A DNA stretch of 64,000 nucleotides from Helopsaltes ochotensis (Eukaryota > Chordata > Aves > Passeriformes > Locustellidae), in assembly GCA_013400155.1 (NCBI GenBank), contig VXBM01000892.1, positions 62,001 through 126,000 of the forward strand. Direction: 5' to 3'. Below the pieces are notes generated by a model that saw nothing but the letters and a program-made list of their open reading frames with translations, searched no databases and was not told the DNA's origin. A program made the translations under genes and the position numbers. Position 1 is the first letter of the stretch, and every line of letters begins with the position of its first letter. This document shows, piece by piece, positions 26,601 to 37,716 of the stretch.

Positions 26601-29600
26601 GAGGGGGCTGGGGACGGAACATGGGGGTCAATCCAACAACTTAATTTTGGGCCTAAAGAAAGGAGAGGACAACGTGGATCCCCTCATCTCCATGATCTGT
26701 TCCCACAGCAGGGTCTGTTGGAAATAACTAGCTATTGTTGTTGCCCTTCCTGAAATGCCTACCATAGCTGGACAAGGGATAGATTTTTTTTTTTTTTAAT
26801 GTCACTATAGGAAAGTAAATGTATCAACAACAGCACTGAAATTAAAGCAATTAAATGAATTTAAATATCCTGCTCGAAGGAAATCACAATCTCCCCAGGT
26901 CTGGGCAAGAGGTACAAGGGATGTTATCCTACCGGGAAGGAAGCCTGTCTCTGACATTTTCCTGCTCTGTGTCCGTTGTTTCTCTCCTCTGCAGGCCACA
27001 CCGAGAACTTCCAGGATGCTTTTGACAGACAGTCGCTGGTTCTGGATAAGCTCCCCCTGGCTTTCTATGCAGGCATGTTCGCATACTCCGGCTGGTAGGT
27101 GCGGTGGGAGGGCACTTCACGGGCAGCAGACAGGTGTCCTCAGCATGACTCAGACTCTCACCCCGTCTCTTCCCATCGTGCAGGTTTCAGACCAGCTTTG
27201 TGCGTGAAGAGTTGGTCAAACCTGAACGGTAAGGCTGGGAGGAAGCTGCCCTGGGTTACCAGCCTCAGGTCCTGCAGCTTTCCCAAGTGCAGTACAGGAG
27301 GAATAAGTTTGTGGGTTCACCTGACTGCAATCAATTGTACTACCAGATAAAATCTGCAGTAATACTGTGCATAACAAGAGATAGCAGCTTGTACTTTGTG
27401 TGTGTGTTTCCCTTCCTCGTAGAAATATCCCCCTGGCTGTCATCGTGTCTGTGATCACAGTAATTGTGGGGTACATGCTCACCAACGTTTCCTATTACAC
27501 AGTCCTGGGAACACAAGATGTTCTTGCTTCTCCTGCTGTGGCTGTGGTGAGTTGTCATTGCTATTGTTGTCTCCTCAGTGTGGCCAGCTTATGCTGTGGT
27601 CATGGCAAGTCTTTCAGAGATGGTTTTCCTATAAAATGTTTATTGCTTTGTAATTTCTCTGGATTACTGGGCAACACTAAATTCTTCTTGTCGTGCCTAA
27701 AAGATAATGAAAAATAACCTGTAGATGACAGTAGAAAAGGTGAAATTCATAACTTCTTTATTTCTCTTTCACTGGAAGAAGTTTTCCTTTTTTTTTTTTT
27801 GACCCTGATGTCACCTAGTCACCTATCACCACATGTTCCCTAAAGTCACGTTTGTTCTTCCTCCAGAGCTTTGTGCAGCGAGCCTTCAAAAGCCTGATCT
27901 CCGTGGTCCCTGTCCTTGTTGCACTATCCTGCTTTGGAACCCTGAATGGAGGAATCTTCACATTTTCAAGGTCACATCCCTAAGAATCTATTATGCTTTT
28001 GGCTCACTGAATCAGAGGGGAGCATCACCAACCTGTGCAACTACCCATCCACACAGTGGCATTTTAGTCACTCTTGTGGGAAAAATAAGGCTTTTGACTC
28101 CCAGGATGTCAGCTACAGGATGGTCCCTTTTGGCTAAGAGTCTACTTTTTCTATTTCTGACCAGGTCTAGGATACTGTGGTATCCAGGACTGGTTACAAA
28201 GATTTTTGTATTCTCCTCTACCCTTCAGTTTAAATCCCCAGTTTAAAGTGAAAAGTCAATGTTTCTGGTGAACTACAGGCTATGTTGCTGTTGGCAGCTG
28301 CTCAGTGAGACTGAGTCTTCTTTCACTGGGTTCACCCAGCTGTGCTGCTGGAGGGCATGGGGTGCCTCTGTTGTGAGGCTCTCTAGGCAAACTCTCCCTT
28401 GAGGACTTTGCTTTGAAGTCAGTGAAATGTCACTGGGATGGGCTATTCCTAAAGCAATAGTCAAGGTTCAAGAAGTCTTGTTATAGCAATAAGAAAAGCT
28501 TTGTTCCATGGAAAAATAAACTTGCCAGCTTCCCTGTCTGCCACACACCGTGTCCTTATGGGAACCTTTAAACTGGAGAGAAGGGCAGACCTTATGAAGA
28601 AGTATGTTGTGCGGGTCCTGTGGAGCTGAGCAAACTCTCTGCTGTGGGTTCTGCTTCACAGCTTTGATTGCAAAGGGAAAAATCAGTTGATCTGAAAGGA
28701 ATGTTGCATGGCCTGAAAGCTAATGAATTATCTGCTCCACTACCCTCAATTCCTGTATTAAATACAGGTGTGGATGACCCTTCCCATTAGCTGATCTAGG
28801 TAATGGTTTCCTTTGAGGATGAGAAGTGTCTGGACAGCACAGAGGTTTTTCGTGTCCCCTACTGACCTTCTCTCCCCCATCCTGGCATCATTAACATAAT
28901 CACTGCAGAAAGTCCATATAAACACTGATGGGGCCTCCCTGGCTGCCTGCCAGCCACACCCCTGCAAAGCCACAGAGACAGCAATAAAACCAGTTGTACA
29001 CTTCTGCCCCAGCTGCTTGGGGCCCTGCTTCAGCCCAGCTGATGCTCTGGCATGGTTTGTTTGAGGATATTAAGTTTATACAATTGGTTGTGATTGTCTT
29101 CTCCCTAATTGCTCTTTCATGAGTCAAAGGAGGGATGCAAGCAAGGAACTCTCTGCTCTCATTTTATAGCTGTTTTTTGTGTGTAGCTGGTCTCTTGGCA
29201 CTCTGACAAACTGTATTTTCCAACAGCTGACCAGAGGATTGGAAATCATCTGACATTTGAGGAGATTTCACTTTATTTTTTCTATATATGTACATATAAG
29301 AATATAGGCTTCAAAGCTGACAGTCCCCTTTCATAAAACTCATCAGCTTCTCTTATAAATGATTGAACTTTGTGATCTCTCCACTTCCTTTTCACTGGAA
29401 AGATTAATTCTTTTTTTGATGGCGAGAGACTTTTTTACTCTTGTTTCCAGTCTGAGCTCATTCACAGTCACATTGGACTTGCCCAAACGCCTCTGCTGAT
29501 GAGGCACCCAAGGAACACTGCCAGTGGTTCTGATGGTGGGCTCTGAACTGCATTGAACTGGTCTTGAGAGAGCTATGGGAACTCAACCTTGGTTTTCTTC

Positions 29601-32600
29601 CAAATGCTCCCTAAGAGGAGTTCTGAGCAGCTTGGTCTAGTGGAAGCTGTCCCTGCCCATGGCAGGGAAATGGGTTCCAACCCAAACCAAACTTTCTGTG
29701 AAGGTGCAGCTAAAGGCAGAACTGTGGCCTTGAATAGCAGTTGTGCTGGGGAAGGGCATGGGTGCCTTGATGCCTCAGGTCAGTCCAGTGACTGATCTCA
29801 TTTCTCATGTGGATGCAGAATGTTAATGTATAGGGTTCCCTGTCTTTTCCTAGGACTCTGTTTGTGGCTTCCAGGGAAGGGCAGTGGCCTCCTCTCTTCT
29901 CCATGATCCACATTAGAAGGCACACCCCCCTTCCCGCTGTCATGCTAATGGTAAGGAGATCTGGCTGTGTGTGACATGCTCTGTTCTTTTGCTGTCTTGG
30001 CTTATTTGTAAGGACTGGATAAACTGAGGAGTTTTAAAGGGTGTTGAGACATTAAATTACCCCCTGAAAAATAAAGAAGGCAGGATACAGGAAACGGCTG
30101 CAAAGTATTAAGTCCCCTTGAGCCAGCCGTGATATCCAAATGTACAACCTCGAAGTCCCTGCCTTATAACATTAGACACCTTTTTTAAAAGTACAGTCTG
30201 TACCATCTGCCACAGGTGCTGCTTGATATTGCCTTACGAAAACACCTCTGCCAGGCTTTGGCTATTTGTAAATTGAAAATTCCCAGGTGTGGTGGAAATG
30301 TAGGGAATGATCATTTGTAGAGATGATCTGGTCTCATGTTTTAGTTTGTTCAGGGTTTTTTTTATGGCAGTGGTCCCAACTCCATCCCAACTGTGCTGCA
30401 GTGCCTGTTGGAGCTTGGCTGACCTGCTAAAAACTTAGCAGATGTCATTGTAGATAGCCTGTGTACCAGCAGTACAGGGTGTTGGATCAGGCATGCTTTA
30501 ATTGCCCAAGCTTGGACATGAAGCACTGAAAATGCTGCTGATCTTGAAACGATCACTCTTTTCTGTAGCACTACAGAACAGTGCCTTTAGGTCTTTTGCC
30601 TTCAGTCTGTGACACTCCAAAATGTTGGGGCTGTGAAGCAGTTGCAGGGAGGTTGGAGGAGGTATCCATGGCTTTAATTCACATTCGTATTTCACATTCA
30701 CGATGCTCAGTTCCCTTTGGTCACTGCCATGGTGTGCGTTGGAGACATCTACCATCTACTGAACTTCTTCAGCTTTTCCCGATGGCTCTTCATAGGATTA
30801 GCCACCCTTGGGCTCATTGTCCATCGCCACCGTCACCCGGAGCTGCACAGCCCCTTCAAGGTAAATGCACAGCACATGCCTGGCTGCCAGGAATGGGCAG
30901 GCCTGTCATTCCTCTCTTTGATTTGCTAATAATTACAGCATTACATGGCCACGGTTGCCTTTAGGCTCTAAGGGGTTTCAGTCCCTGATGCTTAGTAATG
31001 CCTATGGGGAGCTCCTGAAATTGGTTGATGTGCCCAAACAGCCAGATGTGGTAAATCCTAATAAAGTCATCAGACACATCTGTTAGAAGACTGCTTGCCA
31101 CGGGGGACAAAGTTTCAGACTTGGAACTGGGAGATGTACAGAGAGCAGTTCTCTCGCTCATCTCTTGTGTGCTACAAGAAGGGACTCTTGCCTGGATCTT
31201 ATTTCAGTGGTAGGTAAGTCTCAGCTGTAGCTGAGAAGCAGGAAGGTGTAAGGCTTGCAGGAAAAGGAACATGGGTGGAGGGGTCCTAGGAGCAAACCTG
31301 ACTTGGGAGGAATCATCTGCTGGTATAGAAATATTGTCTCATGTAAAGCAGTGGGCCCCTCTTGTGGCCTTTCTCACTGCTGGGTGCTGGGATCCCCCTC
31401 ATGTCAGCAGGGGATGCTGGAGCAGCTTTCCTGTGCTTGGGCACCTCTCTCACTGCCGGATAATATGCAGAAGGCACTAGGTTGGGGCGGTGCTTGAGGC
31501 GAGGCACTTTGTTCCTGACTCTGGTCGCCCTGCATGGTGCCTCCGGCCAGCAGCTCCCGGGGGAGAGAGGGGACCTCCGGGGCCGCTGGCACCGGGCAGC
31601 GAGGAGCTCGGGGGACAGAAACACTTCCTGCAGTTGCAGGGGTCCTCTGTGAGCTGGGTGCATCCTCCTGCAAAGTTTGGGGTAATTTTTCTTCTCGGTG
31701 TTGCATTTAGCAGAGACCTTGAGGCTTCCCAGTTTGTTGGTTGGCTGCACTTGTGTACTCCCCTAGAACCAAACTGAATGATTTTTTAGTTTTTCTTTCA
31801 AACCAAGCTTCTCAGGGGAGATTTATTCGTGGGCGACACTACTGATGGTTTCAGATGGTGAGATTTCGCCCTGGTTTTCTTCAGACAAAGATTCAGACTT
31901 CTAGCGGCTCCTAAGCGCTGATTGAACAAACTAGGGAGGGAAACACTGGCCTTTTGGTCAGTTCGGCTGGTTCCCCATCGCCTTTCCCCCAGTTTTTATC
32001 AGTTCAGCGCAGGAGGGAAGGGCTGCAGGTGCCGCGGGCCCGTGCTGCGCTCTAGTGGCCGCACACGGACCGTCCCTGCCGAGCGGAGCGTGGCATCCGT
32101 GTGACAACGTGTGGTACAACTCACGCTGGTGCTTGCACTCTCTCATTTTGAGTTAAAAACGGTGAGAAAACACCGGACAGAGGAGGGAGCAGTCCGCTCG
32201 CACACCTCTCAAGCAGATGTGCAGCGTGAGAGTGTGCATGTAGGAGTGGCTGGCAGGGCATGCTCTGGCTGGGAACACAAGAGTGCCTAAGTTTGATGGC
32301 TGGATGGCTGCCATACCTAGAGCAACTGATCTCTTCCAACTTGGCATTTGAGCATCCAAAACACAATCTTTATTACTGGTAAAGGTTTTCACCCTATATG
32401 AGAGCAGCTCCTTCATTCCATCAGCCATGGCAAAGAGTTTCTTGGCTGAGTTTGGATCCAGAGACAGAGGGAGTGTTTCACAGTTTTATTAGTTATTGCA
32501 GTCTTCCTATTTGCTCTCCAAATAACCCAGATGAATTGGCTTATCCAATAGGGTACGGCTGAAGTGCTGAGTGCTGCTTTGATTTTCACCGTGGTGTTGC

Positions 32601-34180
32601 TGAAGCTGAAGTTCTTGGTGCAGGTACTACAGAGACAGGGATAGGGAGTCTGGTTTGTCTTGGTTTAGTCACTATAAGTCTCAGGCGAACTGGAGGCAGG
32701 TCAACATGAGTCATGAGTTTTATAAGCAAAGAAAAGTTTGATTCAAAGTGTCACTTCTTTCTTGGCTTCAAATTTTCCCTCAGCAGTTGCCTTTGGTGGC
32801 AAGCAGGTATGTGTGCATGCACATGCACAGGAGCAAGACATTCACAGAGCTGTGTAGGTGGTTTCTCCCTCTGCTTGGCTTCCAGTTGCAAGTGAGGTTT
32901 AGATTTTGGTGCACATTAATATAGGAGGCATGCACCTCACAGGGCACACTGGGCTCTGAAGCTGATGCAATTGTTTGCAGTCTGATTGTACAGAAGCACT
33001 CTGCAGGATACGATGCTCATTTTCTTTAGATGGAGAAATGAATACAGTGTGTGCTGGCATATACAGAGTCTGATTGGCTGCAGCCACCAGTTTTCCCTGA
33101 TAGTCTTCTGTGCTCTTTTCCCCAGGTTCCCCTGTTTGTTCCTATCACTTTTACCGTCATCTGCCTCTTCACAGTGGCAATGTCTTTCTACTCAGACCCT
33201 GTGAGCATCAGCATTGGATGCACCATGGTTTTGAGTGGTTTTCCAGTCTACTACCTCATAATTCACAGGCAGATGTCAGACCGCTGTCGCAACCTGTTTT
33301 GTAAGTATGCATTTGACTTTGAGTATTGTGGACCTAAACACGCTCAAAGGTTGGGATGCTGGTTTGTTCCCGGGGCTCTTCTCTGATGCAAATTTCTCCT
33401 TGACCAACAGACCTCACGAAACCCAAACCATAACCCCTGGCACCACTCCAATGTCTTTCCCAATGCACAGCCTCCACAGCCAAATTTGTTTTAACAAAGA
33501 CATGTTGAGGTCTACCAACAGGGGGAACAGAGAGGGTCGCTTTCCCACCCCAGCCCTGGTACCTACTAAACTTTATCATGTCTTTGGGATCACCAGCTCT
33601 GGATCAAATTTGTCTGACATGGAGCAAAAAGATGAAAAGTTGGGATGGAGTGACTACAGGCAGATGCTGTAACTCCATGCACAAACTTGCTGAAAGGCTG
33701 GGGAGAGGACTGGTAGGAGAAGAGTACTGCCAGAGGTCTGTCAGCTTGGTGAAGTGGCCAGGATGGTTTAGGCACAAATGTAGCCATGGAAATGAAGTAC
33801 ATCTCCATCCATGTAGTGTTTAGTACAGATTTCCTTTGGATGTAGGCATGGTGACACAAGGGTTTTTTCAGAAATCAGAGCCCAGGTTTGAGTTTAATTT
33901 GTCAATTCCAAGTCTTGTTTTCTTTTGATTTCATGTTGGATAGAGGTGCATCAGTAACCACTGAATAGAAGAAAACACACAGCAAGAATAGGAAACAGAT
34001 ACAGTGATCTGCCAACATAAAGTACTCTAGCCAGCAGTGCTGAGGCTCTGATTTTCAACCATATCTCAGGATTTCCTCTGGACTAAGCTTCCTTCCTTTT
34101 TTTCCACCCTTTCAGATTATCTTACACACAAGCTACAGTTACTGCTGGAAGTTGTCCAACAAGAAATCAAGACTTATTGA
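20444..34180 (+). CDS. xCT-like SLC7 amino-acid transporter (12 exons)
   Basis: Twelve exons encode a 473-residue light-chain transporter of the L-type/heteromeric amino-acid transporter family (SLC7, APC fold), closest in my recall to the cystine/glutamate exchanger xCT (SLC7A11). By family, it should sit in the plasma membrane with twelve helices, disulfide-linked to SLC3A2. Seen: the unwound-helix motif GSGIFISPKG at residues 31-40; Cys130 at the heavy-chain disulfide position (xCT Cys158); Arg107, Lys170 and Arg368 matching xCT Arg135, Lys198 and Arg396; Cys299 matching xCT Cys327. The offset is 28 residues throughout, and the 28 residues missing are at the N terminus. xCT Tyr244 is Phe216 here. 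All junctions keep frame and no lesion is seen. The start ATG at 20,444 has G at -3 and +4. The exon may begin at 20,372, after an AG, and an upstream exon could extend the N terminus. Divergence from xCT looks too large for an orthologue, so I leave the symbol empty. The substrate is inferred. Confidence 0.9.
21490..21610. repeat. A/C low-complexity tract in intron 1
   Basis: A run of A-rich units with single C to CCCC interruptions (AAAC, AAAAC, CCAA types). It lies inside intron 1 of the transporter gene. Its complement gives a false hydrophobic F/W/V/L open frame on the minus strand. Confidence 0.9.
22851..22977 (+). CDS. xCT-like gene, exon 2
   Basis: Residues 65-107, phase 1 in and phase 2 out, acceptor TTTTCCAG and donor AG|GTAAGA. 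It holds the SLC7 motif CYAELGT followed by SGGHY, a signature of the LAT family in the loop and helix 3 region. Confidence 0.92.
23726..23841 (+). CDS. xCT-like gene, exon 3
   Basis: Residues 107-146, phase 2 in and phase 1 out. It carries Arg107, equal to xCT Arg135, the segment SLAFGRYMLEPFF and Cys130, the position that pairs with the heavy chain in xCT. The donor is T|GTAAGT. Confidence 0.92.
24511..24636 (+). CDS. xCT-like gene, exon 4
   Basis: Residues 146-188, phase 1 in and out. It holds the SVTWSARLQ segment typical of LAT proteins and Lys170, equal to xCT Lys198, then a hydrophobic helix. Acceptor TCTCTCCAG, donor G|GTAGGT. Confidence 0.92.
26995..27094 (+). CDS. xCT-like gene, exon 5
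   Basis: Residues 188-221, phase 1 in and phase 2 out. It holds NFQDAF and the LPLAFYAGMFAYSGW helix. The residue matching xCT Tyr244 is Phe216. Donor TG|GTAGGT. Confidence 0.92.
27184..27228 (+). CDS. xCT-like gene, exon 6
   Basis: A 45-base exon (residues 221-236), phase 2 in and out, with the loop that in LAT proteins reads as an acidic EE followed by a lysine-proline turn (EELVKPER). Only 89 bases separate it from exon 5. Confidence 0.9.
27423..27546 (+). CDS. xCT-like gene, exon 7
   Basis: Residues 236-277, phase 2 in and phase 0 out. It holds NIPLAVIVS and the YMLTNVSYYTVL helix, both conserved in xCT. Donor GTG|GTGAGT. Confidence 0.92.
27867..27970 (+). CDS. xCT-like gene, exon 8
   Basis: Residues 278-312, phase 0 in and phase 2 out. 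It carries VALSCFGTLNGG with Cys299, equal to the mercurial-sensitive Cys327 of xCT, and the start of the FSR turn. The donor AG|GTCACA is a weak but valid GT site. Confidence 0.9.
29610..29700 (+). mobile_element. CR1-like LINE tail fragment
   Basis: In intron 8 of the transporter gene a stretch reads like the 3' end of an avian CR1 LINE, with the typical GGTCTAGTGGAAG-like, CCTGCCCATGGCAGGG and TTCCAACCCAAACCA segments. It is short and degraded, and lacks the terminal ATTCTGTGATTCTA-type end. The call is from remembered CR1 features. Confidence 0.6.
29854..29950 (+). CDS. xCT-like gene, exon 9
   Basis: Residues 312-344, phase 2 in and phase 0 out. It holds VASREGQWPPLFSMIH and RRHTPLPAV, the loop before helix 9, strongly like xCT. 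Donor ATG|GTAAGG. Confidence 0.92.
30711..30860 (+). CDS. xCT-like gene, exon 10
   Basis: Residues 345-394, phase 0 in and out. It holds LLNFFSFSRWLFIG, with Arg368 equal to xCT Arg396, a substrate-site residue, and ends in HSPFK. Donor AAG|GTAAAT. Confidence 0.92.
31490..32110. other. CpG-enriched patches inside intron 10
   Basis: Two clusters of CpG dinucleotides, about 31,490-31,620 and 31,990-32,105, lie in the 2.3-kb intron between exons 10 and 11 of the transporter gene. The rest of the intron is CpG-poor. They carry short open frames but no recognised protein. They may mark an internal promoter or an untranslated exon of another transcript. Confidence 0.4.
33126..33300 (+). CDS. xCT-like gene, exon 11
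   Basis: Residues 395-453, phase 0 in and phase 1 out. It holds VPLFVPITF and the last two helices, including MSFYSDP and GFPVYYLI. Acceptor TTTTCCCCAG, donor T|GTAAGT. Confidence 0.92.
34116..34180 (+). CDS. xCT-like gene, exon 12 (stop codon)
   Basis: Residues 453-473 and TGA. The cytosolic tail LQLLLEVVQQEIK closely matches the xCT tail. Acceptor CCTTTCAG. A poly(A) signal follows 27 bases after the stop. Confidence 0.92.
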
Positions 34181-34206
34181 GAAAATCATCTGAACTCACA
34201 GAAGAC

Positions 34207-34212
34207 AATAAA
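34207..34212 (+). terminator. Poly(A) signal of xCT-like gene
   Basis: A canonical AATAAA lies 27 bases after the TGA at 34,178-34,180. If used, it gives a very short 3' untranslated region. Confidence 0.6.
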
Positions 34213-37200
34213 AATCTACTCACACCATTTTTTGACACCGTTGATCCTACCAAAAGCAGGCCATGCTTTTATTCTTTTTAGTCAGTGCAAAGGAGGATTA
34301 CTCTGAGCCAAAAGCTTGCTGCAAGTGTTCCTACTCTTGCCAATCGGGATCTGTTCCTGCCCTTTTCTTTTTTTTTTCAGAAGAGCAAGCTAGTTCTCTG
34401 AAATGAGCTTGCTTTCCCTGCAGATTGTCTTTGAAACCAAGATCCTTATTTTGCAGCCTAGCCCCGTCCTGAGTAAAACTGAGAATGTGTGTGTGTATGT
34501 GTGTGTACAGAGACAGTATTTTTTTTTCTTATCTTGGCAAATAGAGGAAGCGGGCATGTTGCAGAACTTAGAATCCAATACATGGAAGCCAAATGCAAGT
34601 TTCAAACAGAACCACTATAGTAGCCTTGTTAAGGACACGGGGAAGGGTTGGAGAGAGCAAATGAGAGATAAGGTAGATTATTTGGAAAGGCAAATGTGGG
34701 GGGATAGAATTTTATTTACCAGAAAGTGTAGATTGAGCTAATGAGAAGATATTTGAAATTCAAGTATTAACAAAGTTAGGTCAGAATGTTTTGCTTTGAT
34801 TTTTGTATAAGCAGAATGATTTTTTTTTAACTTTGAAATAATCTTTCAACTTTGAATTTTACTTTTTTGAAATTTCATTTTAAAATGTACAAATGCATTT
34901 TTTAAAAAAATCAGTTAAATATCAACTAGAATATGACAGAATAGATCATGGTCCCTCCCCCAACTTCCCAGACCCACTCCTCATCAGTCAAGTTGAAAAC
35001 TCAGAATTTGGCCTAGCTCCAGGGAAATACAATTCCTCCTTTAATTAGACAGGACCACTGATGAGACTTGGGAAGATTCCTGAGTAAGTGCATCTTTTGG
35101 TGCTGTAAGAAGACACGAGCGACTTCACATCCAAGCTTTAACTTGCCAATTGCACATGACTTGCTGATTTAATCCATAAATGCTCATTTGAACTAATGGC
35201 ATATGAAAGGTTTCCATTATTGGATTACTTTGGTTTACATTATTAATGTGGCAATGTTATGTCCAGATAAAACAGCAATTATCTATTTACAATCATGTAA
35301 TTGTTAAAAGATGGAAAGTAGCATGCTGAGACTCCTCTAATGACTGCTGGAAAGAGGAACAGCAGAACGTGGATTTTTTAATCCTTTGTATCAAACATTT
35401 ATGTACTTAAAATAAAAACAAAGTACCACTTACAAATCCAATGTAATCTGCTGAAACGTTTAAAATTTTGGAACTCAAGTTGGGGTTTTTTCAAAGCAAT
35501 TGAGAATTATTATTCTTGTAATGACTGCTTCCTATTCCTGTGCTGAATTAAGCTGGGACAGCGTGTCTTGGTTTGGAGCGGCAGTGTGGTTGCAGGGCTT
35601 GTTTCCCCACTACCCTCCCACAATTTAATTTACAAGGTGCTGGACATTGTCCAACATGAAGTACAGTCTCACTGGGAAAATCCTCACAGCAGAAACTGTC
35701 AGAACCTACAGGAGTACTGGCTTTAAATGACAGAGTGGATTCAAGTGAAATCTAGAAATGCTTCCAGGCTCCCAGACAAGAGCCAATCCCTCCTCATGCC
35801 AGGCTGTGCTGAAGCTGAACCCCCTGGCACACCTTCCCACAGCACCCCAATGGTGGATCAGGACCCAGTGTGGGTGGCTGGGAACCAATCCACAGAAGAC
35901 CTTGCAGAACCAGGTGAGCTCAATCACTCCAACATTTCCTGAGTCCACCCACTTTAGGTACTGGTTTGGGGTATTTTACACATCTTAAGGTAGAAGCATA
36001 GCTACTGCCAGCCTGGTTCCAGGTTGCAACACCCATGTGAGCACAGTGTGCACATGTTGTAGCATCAGGACTCCCACATCAAACCTTGGAACAGTCTGAA
36101 ATTGCAACAGAGCTGGTGTGTGTCACAGAGGCACAGAAAAAGGGTGAAATGTGCCTTTTTTTGTCCTTTTCCTCTGAAGAGAAAAAGTGAACAAGAATTG
36201 AAATTCCTGGGAGGAAACTAAGTTACGCTACCTGCTGGACCATGGTTTCTTTATGAAGGATAAATCATTTGACATGCCGGGAAATCACACTTGGGTGCCT
36301 CTGCTGACTGGGCAGGAATATGATGTTGCAGACCTATACATAGGATGTCTGCTCCGAGAGCTGTTCCATTCCCAGATACTGGAAATGCAGACAGACGTAG
36401 TACCATGGCAGAGAATCAGAGATTCAACAGCTCCACGGATGACATTGCAATTAAGAGGGGAAAAATATAAAAAAAAAGATGTTCGGAAGGTGTCAGTTTA
36501 CAATGAGCTCAAGTTTCCAGTTTGTGGAGAGTTGTTTGTTTTTAGAGAGGATGGTGTGCTGTTTCCAGTAAAGATATGTAAACATTTTCTCCCAAGCCAG
36601 AATGCTTCTTAAAGCTGCTGTCTCATGTCTACTGAAGCTCTTAGGCCTCAGTAGGGTGTCAGAAGTGAAAAAAATGAAAGAAAGTGAATTCATAATCACA
36701 TTTGTGGCATTGTTTTTTGTTTTGTTTTGGTTTTGTGTGTGTGTGTGCGCTGTGGGTTTTGTTGAGTTTGTTTACATATTTGTTTGTTTGTTTGTTTTAA
36801 TGCTACATCTATAGAATGAACTCAGAGTGCACTCTTTCTGGAAACTCAGAGATTTATGTGTTTCAGCCACTACTGATCCAGTGTGACTGGATCACCAGGG
36901 AAGAAAAATGTACTGGGCAGTTCAACTGAACAAAATCTGAGAGAAAAAAAAAAGGTCAAAGAAATGCCCTTGGTCTAAAAGTTTGCATAGTTAAGACTTC
37001 TTGACCTTGTAAAGCTTTATGACTCAAAGCCCCACTAGGAAGTGCTATAAGCTTCTGAAAGGCTGGAGGTCAGACTGGAAAGCTCCTAAAGCCTTGTCTG
37101 ATTTGTGTGGGGAAGAGCAGAGAGGAGGATCAGACTCCAAGGTACGCCAACACAAACACCTGGGATGGTGCAGAGCTCCGAGGGCTGAGCGAGCCTGTCT

Positions 37201-37590
37201 CGCAGGGCTGTGTGCTCGGCACACACAGGCTTGTGTGGCTCAGTGTGTCTCTGCATGCTGCAAACCCCCCACCAGTGCCATCCGAACCCTGGGGAGAGCA
37301 GGATGAACGATGCACCCACTTTCTGCACTGGGATTTGGGAGGTCACTTTGCAAGGCAATGCCGGCTGTTGGATTTCCAAGAATGATGTTCATTATAGAAG
37401 CTGCTCCTTATAGACAGGAGAAGGTCCTGAATATCCCAGCCATTGGAAGGCTGGGGGAGGTATTGGCTTTTGGTAAGTGCAATGACAGGAACCCAGAAGC
37501 AGGGATAAACTCTGCTGTTTCGTAGTGACGTTGATTTTGCAGCTGTATTTGCCAAAGCCCTGGGCTGTGCCTGGCCGGCCTGCTCATGCT
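34213..37590. other. Intergenic stretch between transporter and PARP-like gene
   Basis: No supported exon. It contains a GT-rich microsatellite at about 34,485-34,508, a T/G-rich simple tract at 36,714-36,798 and several T-runs. A 119-codon open frame at 36,253-36,612 has no splice partner and no known motif, so I do not call it a gene. Confidence 0.5.
36714..36798. repeat. T/G simple repeat
   Basis: GTTTT and GTTT units flank a short (GT)n run. A low-complexity tract only. Confidence 0.9.
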
Positions 37591-37716
37591 TGGCAGATGC
37601 GCATGCGTCTGTCGCAATAAGCAGAAGGAAATGTTACTCAGCCCCACTTCCTCAAGGGCCTGTGGCAGAGAGGCATCCCTGATCTCACGGCGAGAGGCTG
37701 CGAGGGAGACAGCGAG
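37560..37716 (+). promoter_or_regulatory. Candidate promoter/first exon with NRF1-type site
   Basis: A CpG-containing patch holds the palindrome TGCGCATGCG at 37,598-37,607, the core of an NRF1 site. It then runs about 110 bases to a good donor, GAG|GTACAG, at 37,716. It sits upstream of the PARP-like gene on the same strand. A 5' untranslated exon here, joined to 39,284-39,324 and then to 40,174, is a possible transcript start. This is inference from motif and position only. Confidence 0.35.

Noticed and set aside
36253..36612. 119-codon plus-strand open frame between the two genes
   Set aside because: No family motif, no CCCH pattern and no suitable acceptor or donor that would join it to the PARP-like exons.
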